This document shows, one piece after another, positions 56,696 to 64,000 of a DNA stretch of 64,000 bases. The stretch's first letter is position 1; each line of letters starts with the position of its first letter. This DNA comes from Gallionella sp. (GTDB lineage: Bacteria > Pseudomonadota > Gammaproteobacteria > Burkholderiales > Gallionellaceae), in the NCBI GenBank assembly GCA_028689145.1, contig JAQTWT010000010.1, positions 51,116 through 115,115 of the forward strand, in the 5' to 3' direction. Position numbers and translations under genes: made by a program. Below the pieces are notes generated by a model. The model did no database searches. It was not told where the DNA came from and saw only the letters and a program-made list of their open reading frames with translations.

Positions 56696-57874
56696 TTAAT
56701 GCCCGCATGTTTCCGACATGACACAGTCAACCATTAGCAAGGTCATGTCATCGAATGCGCGCTGTTCACCGAGGAAGTCATGCACTGCGCTAGTTAGTGC
56801 GTCGAAACGTTGCGCGGACGGTGTTTCCTTGATGATGCGTTTGATATTGTGTTCACCCCAGGCAACCCCGTTTATATTTTCCGCTTCTACAACCCCGTCC
56901 GAATAAATCACCAATTGACTGGGGAAACCCCATTGAAATATCTCCGTCTGGGCGGTGAATGTCCTGTCCAGTATTCCCAGAGGCAGATTATTGGACGCAA
57001 TCGGGTAGTAAATTTCGCCTGCCGGATTGATCAGTATTGCCGAAGGCATACCGCCGTTCCATGTTTCCAGTACATGATTATGCGTATCGATGCAGGCTAC
57101 AAATGCCGCCACAAAGCGGTCTGAGGGAGATTGGGCTTTGACCGCAGCGTTCATTTCCTCGACGATTTGTGCAACCGGAAGAGATTTTTCCGCCATGCTG
57201 TAGAAGATATGATTGACCGTAAGCAGGTTCAACGCAGCCGGTAAACCGTGGCCGGTTGAATCGGCCAGCATGACGTACAGGCGATCATTGCGCGCACGGT
57301 GGAAGGAAACCAGATCGCCGCTGACCCTATCTGTCGGTTCGAGCCAGAATTTTACCAATCGATCCACCATGAGTTCGGGTTGCATCATGCGCATCATTAA
57401 TTCGGATACCAGTTCGCGTTCCGCTTCTGCCGCATCGTGATATTTTTCCAGTTGCGCACGGCTAATCTCCAGTGCGCGGGTTTTTATTAGCAGTTCCGCG
57501 CTTTTCAACATGGCGGCATGGAGCTTCCCCAGATCGATTGGTTTGAGCACATAATTATCCACGCCGAGATCGATGGCACGATGGAGATAAGTTGCATCAT
57601 TAAAGGCAGTCACCAGAATGACCGGCATGGACGGGTCGCGTTGCTTGATGATTTCGGCGAACTCCAGACCGTTCATTTCAGGCATCATGATGTCGCTGAT
57701 GACCATGTCGGGGCGCTGCTCGGCGTAGAGCTCCAATGCCTCCAGGCCGTTGCCTGCCAACCGCACACCGCCGCATTTTTTGCGCAGAAAGTGAGCTACC
57801 TGATCGCGTGCGGTTTCATCGTCTTCGGCGTAAAGTACCGTCAATCCTTTCAAGTCAATGGCAGTCATTTTCAC
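56696..57874 (-). CDS. Response regulator with PP2C (SpoIIE/RsbU) phosphatase domain
   Basis: A 392-residue protein: receiver domain (residues 10-130) with acidic pair AEDDE, phospho-acceptor Asp 61 in MVISDIMMPEMNG, and switch Lys in VLKPID; a helical linker (residues 135-185); and a PP2C-type Ser/Thr phosphatase (residues about 190-385) with SGDLV, ADSTGHGLPAALN and FDDMTLLMVD metal-binding segments. Such RsbU/HsbR-like proteins dephosphorylate STAS anti-anti-sigma factors when activated, and a STAS gene lies in the same cluster. It overlaps the kinase gene upstream by 20 bases, so the kinase is probably its phospho-donor. ATG at 57868 is an alternative start. Confidence 0.9.
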   Translation of the reverse strand: MKMTAIDLKGLTVLYAEDDETARDQVAHFLRKKCGGVRLAGNGLEALELYAEQRPDMVISDIMMPEMNGLEFAEIIKQRDPSMPVILVTAFNDATYLHRAIDLGVDNYVLKPIDLGKLHAAMLKSAELLIKTRALEISRAQLEKYHDAAEAERELVSELMMRMMQPELMVDRLVKFWLEPTDRVSGDLVSFHRARNDRLYVMLADSTGHGLPAALNLLTVNHIFYSMAEKSLPVAQIVEEMNAAVKAQSPSDRFVAAFVACIDTHNHVLETWNGGMPSAILINPAGEIYYPIASNNLPLGILDRTFTAQTEIFQWGFPSQLVIYSDGVVEAENINGVAWGEHNIKRIIKETPSAQRFDALTSAVHDFLGEQRAFDDMTLLMVDCVMSETCGH

Positions 57875-60632
57875 CCTCGCTATATTCTGAAATCACACAA
57901 TCCGATCCCAGCGGAATGGTAATGATAAATTCCGCACCTTCCGCTGTGTTGCGGCAAGTAATACTGCCTCCCATGTGATTTTCAACAATTATTTTAGTTA
58001 TGTATAAGCCGATCCCGGTGCCGTTCGGTTTGGTGGTGAAGTAAGGGTCGAATATTTTTTCCATCACATCATTTTTCATGCCTCCCGCATTGTCCCGTAT
58101 GTATACTATTCCCCATTTATCGTGTGCCGTCAGTTCAATATCTATGCGGCCTTGCGATACTTTCCTTTCCACCAGCGCATCCTTCGCATTGGTTATGAAG
58201 TTGAGTATGACCTGTGAGAATTCGTTGGGATGTCCAAGCGTCTTGAGTTTTTGGTCACCGGTCAGCCGTACTGCGATGCCGTTGTTCTTCATCATTGCGT
58301 CCAGTAACTGCATGGTTTCATGAATGGACTGGCAGATCGAAAAACATTCCCTGACCCGGTTTGGCCTGAAAAAGTCGCGAAAATCATCGATTGTGCACGA
58401 CATTCGCTGGATCGCCTGTTTGGCTGTTGCCACATATTTTTCCAGAGAGCTGTCGTCCAGTGTTTTCTCCTGATAATCCGCATGGATATTTTGCACCACC
58501 AGTCCGAGCGTACTCAGGGGTTGGCGCCACTGATGGGCGATGTTGCCGATCATCTCTCCCATTGCCGCGGTGCGGCCTTGCTGGATAAGCAATCGTTCCT
58601 TTTCCAGCGATTTCCGCGTTTCGTCATCCACGCGTGAAGCGAGTGTTTCATTCAATGCCTTCAGATGGTTCTCGGTATTCTTCAAACGGTCGATGTCCAG
58701 CATGATCCAGATACTGCCCTTGTCGGGATACTCGCTATCGATGGCGATGCCGCGTTGGTGGCACCAGAATACTTCACCGGTGGATTTTTTCATCGGGCGC
58801 TCGTTCTCGACCACGCCTTTGGTCAACAAATCATGCATCTCACCGCCTGAACTATTCTGCAAATTTTCGTCGTTTGCATAAATTGCCTCCATCGGCTTGC
58901 CGATCAATTCACCAACGGTATAACCGAACATTTGCTCCATGTGTTTATTTATCCAGGAAAATTCGTTTTGCCGCAGATAAGCCACGCCGATCTGGGCGTT
59001 ATCCAGTATGGTGCGCAGCTCCAGCAATGTGTCGTCCAGCAACTTTTGTGTGAATTTTTGTTCGGTGATGTCGTGAAATGCCACTACCGCGCCGGCAAAT
59101 TGCTCGTTGCGGAATATCGGAGTGGCAATATAAGACACCTGGAATCGCGAACCATCCTGGTGTTTGAAGAACTCATTGTCGCTGCGCAGGGCTTTGTGTT
59201 GATGCAAGATATTGGCCAGCCAGCGGTCCCCGATATTCTTTGCAAGATATGCAGGCGGGCGGGTGTCGTTTTCTGTGCGTATGCTACTCCTCGGGTCATT
59301 GAATATATTGCGGCAACTTATACCGAGCAGATTTTTAACGCTTTGCCCGAGCAATTTTGCTGCTGTCGGATTGACAAAGGTGATGTCACCTTCTGTATTG
59401 ATCACAAATATCCCTTCCCCGATGGAGTTGGTGACCTCGTGCAGACGCGCCTCGCTTTCGGTCAGAGCATCCTCTATTTTTCTCCGTCCAGTGACATCAT
59501 CACCGATGGCAAGGAAATGGGAAATCATTCCATGCTCATCAAAAATCGGCGAAATAAAAGTGAGTTGCCAGGAGATTACGCCACTCTTGGACCGGTTCGA
59601 CAGTTCACCGCGCCAACTTCGCCCGCTCAAAATGGCTTCCCATATCTCTGGGTAAATACTCTGCGGCATGAGTCCGGATTTCAACAGGCGCGGATTTTGC
59701 CCCAATACCTCGTGTTCTTCGTAGCCATAAGTATTCTGGAAAGCCGGATTGACATATTCGATGCTGCCGTCCACATCGGTAATGACAATGCTATTCGAGC
59801 TTTGCTCCACCGCACGCTTGAATTTATGTAATGTCATCTCACTCTTTTTGAGTGCGCTGACATCCTCGTAGCTGATCAGCAGTCCGTAAATATCACCACC
59901 CTCATCCCGTAGCGGCACTTTGGTGACATCCAGCCAGGTATCGCTTTCACGGGCAGACACTTCGGTATGATAGGAAGCCTCCCCGGAGTTCATCACCTGT
60001 TCATCGTGGAGACGCAGATAATCGGCCTCCTCGTGATTGGCATAAAAATCATAATCGCTCTTGCCGACGATCTCGCCGGTTTGCGCAAGATTCAGTGCAT
60101 GTGCGCCGTTCAGGTTGCAACCGCGGAACACAGAATTGCGATCTTTCCAGAATAGCCGCTGCGGCAGGCTATCCAGCACGGACAGATAGAAATGTTCGCG
60201 GGCACTTTGTTCTTTCAAATGATTTGAAAATTCCGCCGCGTATTTTTTAGCCGCACTGATGTCGTGCAGACAACCGGCCAGATAGCCACTGTCGTCGCCT
60301 GCATCGCGTTTGAAGGTCACTTCATTGCTGACCCAGCGAAAATTGTTCTGGTCGTCGCGAAAACGGAATTCCTGATAACAACAAATGCCGGCCGCAAGCC
60401 CGGCAAGCTCACCAAGCACATGAACTGCATCTTCAGCGTCAATCCGTGCGCGCCAGAATCCAACCGTTCCAATACATGTTTCCGGTAGCACGCCTAACAC
60501 CCGCCCGATATTGCGGCTTACATAATTCAGGTCAAAGTCACCTTCCGCTGCGGCGGTATAAAACACCGCCGAGGTTTCGCCAAACATCTTATCCAGAATG
60601 TCTAGCCTGGCTGTTGGCGTGTCGCTTGTCAT
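57855..60632 (-). CDS. Histidine kinase with five PAS domains
   Basis: A 925-residue soluble sensor kinase, without signal or membrane segments. Five PAS/PAC units follow each other (about residues 10-135, 145-265, 270-390, 395-530, 535-655; PAC ends such as LAGCLHDISAAK and LAIGDDVTGRRK), then HisKA-like dimerisation (GEMIGNIAHQWRQPLSTLGL, His in HQWRQP) and HATPase (N-box FITNAKDAL, G1 IRDNAGGM, F/G2 FTTKPNGTGIGLYI). The HQWRQP type H-box often goes with redox or energy sensing kinases; no haem or flavin motif can be proved here. It overlaps the HD-GYP gene by 4 bases and the receiver-PP2C gene by 20. Confidence 0.9.
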   Translation of the reverse strand: MTSDTPTARLDILDKMFGETSAVFYTAAAEGDFDLNYVSRNIGRVLGVLPETCIGTVGFWRARIDAEDAVHVLGELAGLAAGICCYQEFRFRDDQNNFRWVSNEVTFKRDAGDDSGYLAGCLHDISAAKKYAAEFSNHLKEQSAREHFYLSVLDSLPQRLFWKDRNSVFRGCNLNGAHALNLAQTGEIVGKSDYDFYANHEEADYLRLHDEQVMNSGEASYHTEVSARESDTWLDVTKVPLRDEGGDIYGLLISYEDVSALKKSEMTLHKFKRAVEQSSNSIVITDVDGSIEYVNPAFQNTYGYEEHEVLGQNPRLLKSGLMPQSIYPEIWEAILSGRSWRGELSNRSKSGVISWQLTFISPIFDEHGMISHFLAIGDDVTGRRKIEDALTESEARLHEVTNSIGEGIFVINTEGDITFVNPTAAKLLGQSVKNLLGISCRNIFNDPRSSIRTENDTRPPAYLAKNIGDRWLANILHQHKALRSDNEFFKHQDGSRFQVSYIATPIFRNEQFAGAVVAFHDITEQKFTQKLLDDTLLELRTILDNAQIGVAYLRQNEFSWINKHMEQMFGYTVGELIGKPMEAIYANDENLQNSSGGEMHDLLTKGVVENERPMKKSTGEVFWCHQRGIAIDSEYPDKGSIWIMLDIDRLKNTENHLKALNETLASRVDDETRKSLEKERLLIQQGRTAAMGEMIGNIAHQWRQPLSTLGLVVQNIHADYQEKTLDDSSLEKYVATAKQAIQRMSCTIDDFRDFFRPNRVRECFSICQSIHETMQLLDAMMKNNGIAVRLTGDQKLKTLGHPNEFSQVILNFITNAKDALVERKVSQGRIDIELTAHDKWGIVYIRDNAGGMKNDVMEKIFDPYFTTKPNGTGIGLYITKIIVENHMGGSITCRNTAEGAEFIITIPLGSDCVISEYSEGENDCH

Positions 60633-61906
60633 CGCATCGCTTCCGCCATTTCAAATGGACTGGACTGATAATTTTCATTCTGCGGCACGGCAGCCAATCC
60701 GCTCCACAGTTCCTGAATGTCGTGGATATTCCAGTGTGCCGGGTCTTCGTGCGAGACGATTCCATCCTGACAGGACGGAATCGACAAATCCAGCATCTCG
60801 GGTGTTATCCGGCTATTTTTTTCGATGGAAAAAAACACCATCAAAATTGGTGTGAGCAGCGAATGATCGGATTGTTCCACGACCACCCCCAGACGAAATG
60901 ACTTGAGCCGGACCAGTGTGCCGATCGGATAGATGCCGATACTTTTAACGAAAGCGTGAAAAATTCGCTGGTCGAAATGACCGGAACTCCACTCGGCCAT
61001 TTTGCGTATGGCTTCCGCCGGTTCCCAGCCGTTTTTATAAGGCCGTATTGAAGTGATCGCATCGTAGACATCGCATAATGCGCCCATCTTGGCATACAGG
61101 TTGATCTGTGTATGGGCGAGCCTGTCCGGGTAGCCGCTGCCATCCACTTTTTCATGGTGGTGCATGCAAACGTGCAGCGCAATATCGCTGATACCGTTGC
61201 TGTCCCGCAATATTTTGTATCCTTCGGTGGGGTGGTTTTTTACCATCTGAAATTCTTCATCAGTCAGTTTGCCGGGTTTGTTGATGATCTCCAGCGGAAC
61301 CATGGTTTTGCCGATGTCGTGCAGCAAGCCCGCCAGACCTGCTTCATGAATCTGCTTGTTATCAAACCCCAACTGTCGTGCCAGCGATACCATTAATGCG
61401 CATACCGCGACCGAATGCATGTAGGTGTAATTGTCCTTGTCTTTCAGGCGTGCAAGGCTGATCAGCGCGCCGGAGTTGCGCATCACCGAGCCGGTGATTT
61501 CGTCAACGACAGGAAGTGCGTCGCTGGCATTCAGTGCTTTACCCATACGCGCTTCCTGAAACATGGATGCGACCGCTAGCCTGGATTGTGTGCACATATT
61601 GATGGCGCGCTCGGCCTCCTGCGTAATGCCGACATGACGCGTAATCTTGTTAACGGTATTGGCCTGCGCAAGCGTTTGGTCAATTTCCGAGGCGATTGCC
61701 TTCGCGCTTTTGCCGCCCTCGACATCCAGACCTTTGCTGGTATCTATCCATATTTCCCTGATGCCTGTAGCCCGTATCTCACTCAAGTCTTCGGGTTTAT
61801 CCAGCAAGAAGGTATTACGCCAGAACGGATGCTCGTACCACGAGCCGCAAAACTCATGAATGTACATACCGACACAGAGTTGTTCGATTGGGATGCGTTT
61901 TAACAT
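60629..61906 (-). CDS. DUF3391/HD-GYP domain c-di-GMP phosphodiesterase
   Basis: A 425-residue protein: N-terminal DUF3391 domain (residues 1-110, KRIPIEQLCVGMYIHE), then an HD-GYP domain (about residues 150-340) with HDIGK, HPTEGYKIL, and HHEKVDGSGYP intact, and a C-terminal extension. HD-GYP proteins hydrolyse c-di-GMP to GMP through pGpG, and the full motif set suggests an active enzyme. It is the first gene of a three-gene overlapping run (HD-GYP, kinase, receiver-PP2C), 154 bases after the STAS gene. Confidence 0.92.
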   Translation of the reverse strand: MLKRIPIEQLCVGMYIHEFCGSWYEHPFWRNTFLLDKPEDLSEIRATGIREIWIDTSKGLDVEGGKSAKAIASEIDQTLAQANTVNKITRHVGITQEAERAINMCTQSRLAVASMFQEARMGKALNASDALPVVDEITGSVMRNSGALISLARLKDKDNYTYMHSVAVCALMVSLARQLGFDNKQIHEAGLAGLLHDIGKTMVPLEIINKPGKLTDEEFQMVKNHPTEGYKILRDSNGISDIALHVCMHHHEKVDGSGYPDRLAHTQINLYAKMGALCDVYDAITSIRPYKNGWEPAEAIRKMAEWSSGHFDQRIFHAFVKSIGIYPIGTLVRLKSFRLGVVVEQSDHSLLTPILMVFFSIEKNSRITPEMLDLSIPSCQDGIVSHEDPAHWNIHDIQELWSGLAAVPQNENYQSSPFEMAEAMR

Positions 61907-61969
61907 GGCTAGTCCAATCTACATTTACAGATAGTTCTTGCTAATAATCCTAGAAAACGCATTTGGTTT

Positions 61970-61995
61970 GTAGGTGCGAATTCATTCGCACCTAC
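61970..61995 (-). repeat. Perfect hairpin GTAGGTGCGAA-TTCA-TTCGCACCTAC
   Basis: An 11-bp perfect stem with a 4-base loop in the gap between STAS and HD-GYP genes, a single half-unit of the GTAGG repeat family. Without a T run it is not a clear terminator. Confidence 0.7.
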
Positions 61996-62060
61996 GAAAG
62001 CGGCATACTCCATTGAAATGTCAGAATGTCCTTCGTTAACTGCGGTTTTTTGGATAATGG

Positions 62061-62369
62061 CTAGTGTTTAAAGTTAAAAACCTTATTGAAATTGGCGACT
62101 TCCAGCAACTTTGAAACTGCACCGGTCGTATTGAGCAAAGAGACGTTTTTATTAAGTGCTGAGGCACGTTCATGCAGCAGTAACAACATGCCCAGCGCGG
62201 AGCTGTCCATATACTCCACGTTGCCCATATCAACCTCGATTTCATGTACTGCGGCATTGTCGAGCAAATGTATATACGCCTCCTTGAAATCGCGATGCAC
62301 TTTAAAATCAAACCGGCCTGACATGGAAATACGTGCCGAAGGATCGTAAATTCGTGTGCTAATAGACAT
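62061..62369 (-). CDS. STAS-domain anti-anti-sigma factor-like protein
   Basis: A 102-residue STAS protein. The regulatory motif YMDSSALGMLLL has the Asp-Ser-Ser (residues 55-57) where anti-anti-sigma factors are phosphorylated by an anti-sigma kinase. The protein begins SISTRIYDPSARISMSGRFD, an immediate STAS start. It is read in the same direction as the HD-GYP, kinase and receiver-PP2C genes; the PP2C protein is its likely phosphatase. No HATPase anti-sigma kinase (RsbW/HsbA-type) is seen in this window. Confidence 0.88.
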   Translation of the reverse strand: MSISTRIYDPSARISMSGRFDFKVHRDFKEAYIHLLDNAAVHEIEVDMGNVEYMDSSALGMLLLLHERASALNKNVSLLNTTGAVSKLLEVANFNKVFNFKH

Positions 62370-62491
62370 GATCGCTCCTTTTTTACACTGGCTAAGTTTT
62401 GCAGTTTGGCTATGCCGTTCTTACACAACCTGCTGCACCGGTTAAATATCACGCGATAACTGTTGACTGGTTACGCGGGATATTTACTAAT

Positions 62492-62537
62492 AAAAACCCG
62501 CCGGCTAAAACGGGGGAGGAGAAAATTGGCCGGCGGG
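62492..62537 (-). terminator. Intrinsic terminator of the chemotaxis receptor gene
   Basis: 9-bp stem GCCGGCGGG/CCCGCCGGC (62529-62537 with 62497-62505) and then a run of five T on the minus strand, 18 bases after the receptor stop. The loop is long (23 bases). Confidence 0.6.
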
Positions 62538-62554
62538 GGAGGGGAGCTTGCCCC

Positions 62555-63875
62555 TCAAAACTCTGCCCATTCGCCATCTTCGCCCTGTATTTGCGGCTTG
62601 GCTGGCTTGGTTACTACTGCCTGTCCATCCCCTCCGGCTTTGACTGCCGCAGGATGTGCGGGCTTGCCTGTTCCCTTGCGTGCCGAAGCCGCGTGTTGCG
62701 CGGGCGCGCGTCCGGAGTGAACTGGCGCGCGGGAAACGAGCGCTGTGCTGCCGGAGTGGCTGTCCATCTTGAACGTCCCGACCGATACCGACAGGTTCTG
62801 CGCCTGCTCTTCCAGCGATTCGGCTGCCGCCGCGGCTTCTTCCACCAGCGCGGCATTCTGCTGGGTTACTTCGTCCATCTGGGTGATGGCAGTGTTGACC
62901 TGCTCGATACCCTGGCTTTGTTCTTGGGATGCAGCAGTAATCTCGGACATGATGTCGGTCACCCGCTTGATGCTGGTGACAATCTCTTCCATGGTCTGTC
63001 CGGCTTGTGCCACCAACTTGCTGCCTTCCTCTACCTTACCCACCGAATCCCCGATCAGAGTCTTGATTTCTTTGGCTGCTGCGGCGGAGCGTTGCGCGAG
63101 GTTGCGCACTTCTCCGGCGACCACCGCAAAACCGCGCCCCTGTTCGCCTGCACGAGCCGCTTCAACCGCGGCATTCAGCGCAAGAATATTGGTCTGGAAC
63201 GCGATGCCGTCGATTACCGAGATGATGTCCACGATCTTGCGCGACGATTCGTTGATCGAATCCATGGTGGTGACCACTTCGCCGACCACCGCACCGCCTT
63301 TGCCCGCCACGTCCGAGGCACCGATCGCCAGCTGGTTGGCCTGTTTGGCATTTTCGGCATTTTGCTTCACCGTGGAGGTCAGCTCTTCCATGCTGGAGGC
63401 GGTCTCTTCCAGACTGGAGGCCTGTTCCTCGGTGCGTTGCGACAGGTCGCTGTTGCCCGCGGCGATCTCCTTGGAGGCGGTGTTGATGGTGTCGGTGGCA
63501 TCCTTGATTTCACCGACCAACTGTTTGAGGTTGTCTACCGTGCCGTTCAGGTTTTGTTTGACTTCGTTAAAAGCGCCCTGATAGTCGCGGCTGACGGTCT
63601 GGGTGAGATCGCCCTTCGATAGTGCCTGTGCCACATGGATGGTGTCTTGAAACGCTGTATCGACGGTGTTGCTCAACAAGTTGAGCAACTCGGAAAGGGT
63701 CTTGGTGTAGCCCTGCTTGTCGGTCATGTCCATCTTGATGCTGAACTCGCCTTTGGTGGCTGCTTCAACGATCTGCTGGATTTCACCGACAATCTTGGTG
63801 AGGGAGTCGGCGGTGGTGTTGATGCTGACCTTGACCTGATTGTAGGCACCGGCGTATTCCTTGGTGACCTTCTGG
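62555..63875 (-). pseudogene. Methyl-accepting chemotaxis protein, 5'-truncated
   Basis: The C-terminal part of a chemoreceptor: HAMP-like/linker ([20 protein letters not shown]), then the signalling helices with the invariant hairpin tip ([10 protein letters not shown] and [20 protein letters not shown]) and methylation regions. A C-terminal tail ends DGEWAEF, a CheR-binding pentapeptide-like end. Upstream the frame stays open but has no start codon before 63733, and at about 63876 receptor homology ends in sequence that looks like an insertion sequence terminus. Transmembrane and sensor parts are therefore missing. An internal start at 63733 would give 392 residues without a membrane anchor. 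Confidence 0.7.
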
Positions 63876-64000
63876 TGTTGAATTGCGTTTAAATCTGACC
63901 CAGCAATTGCATTGAATTTTGACCCACCCTAAGTTTATATCTTAACGGTTCAGGTTGTGGATAGTTTTCTGTTTTTGGCCTCCTTTCCGGATTGAGTTGA
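63876..64000 (-). mobile_element. End of an IS21-like insertion sequence (partial)
   Basis: Starts TGTTGAATTGCGTTTAAATC and holds two copies of a TGACCCA-ended unit (63891-63899 and 63918-63926 region), a form known for IS21-family ends. On the minus strand, a frame open from the edge (63950-64000) ends in STQSGKEAKNRKLSTT and a stop, a possible transposase or helper C-terminus. The element interrupts the chemoreceptor gene. Family assignment rests on pattern only. Confidence 0.45.

Noticed and set aside
62399..63622. 407-codon plus-strand frame opposite the chemoreceptor
   Set aside because: Antisense to a clear chemoreceptor; product has no motif.

Overview
The window reads as one contiguous piece of a betaproteobacterial chromosome. 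The best evidence is gene order: rpsB-tsf-pyrH-frr-uppS-cdsA-dxr-rseP-bamA-skp-lpxD-fabZ-lpxA-lpxB-rnhB, the scpA-scpB cluster behind a 400-residue TrpS, and the DUF3106/DUF3619/sigma-factor trio. The gene set (assimilatory nitrate use, membrane pyrophosphatase, copper efflux) would suit a Nitrosomonadales/Gallionellaceae-like organism, but that family guess is inference. No intergenic stretch exceeds 300 bases.

Layout. 1-1914 (minus): periplasmic part of a copper/silver efflux locus (His/Met-rich protein, DUF411 CopG-like protein, CusF-like chaperone, start of a CusC/TolC-family protein cut by the window edge). 2047-11917 (plus): assimilatory nitrate/nitrite locus, nasT-type ANTAR regulator, nrtA-nrtB-nrtD transporter, nirB-nirD nitrite reductase, nasA nitrate reductase. 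Two sigma-54 promoter matches, NtrC-like sites, an ANTAR-type hexaloop hairpin and a strong intrinsic terminator precede nrtA, so the locus looks controlled both by nitrogen limitation and by nitrate-dependent antitermination. 12133-13892: a DUF3365 haem protein, two tandem surface-adhesin-E-like proteins and a small membrane protein. 14171-19658 (minus): hppA, purB, mnmA, a Nudix hydrolase and tRNA-Leu(CAA). 19851-20395 (plus): rhodanese and TusA-like proteins. 20484-25889 (minus): valS, a low-complexity protein, holC, pepA. 25970-28158 (plus): lptF-lptG. 28207-29573 (minus): DUF3106, DUF3619 and sigma factor. 29728-37805: rlmJ, ubiT, ygfZ, RNase AM-like PHP protein, YciO/YrdC-like protein, M50 protease, trpS, scpA, scpB. 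37847-38623: SpoU-type RNA methyltransferase. 38651-52915 (plus): translation/envelope super-cluster. 53156-56433: cNMP-binding/degenerate GGDEF protein and Rep helicase. 56696-62369 (minus): a signalling set of STAS protein, HD-GYP protein, five-PAS histidine kinase and receiver-PP2C phosphatase. 62555-63875 (minus): a chemotaxis receptor without its 5' part, apparently cut by an IS21-like element that runs off the right edge.

Scattered palindromic repeats, mostly beginning GTAGG, sit in at least five intergenic spaces. In two neighbouring genes the repeat supplies the stop codon. The most informative parts for follow-up are the nitrate locus leader, the repeat/stop-codon overlap, the inverted repeat over the nasA start, and the c-di-GMP/partner-switch signalling cluster.
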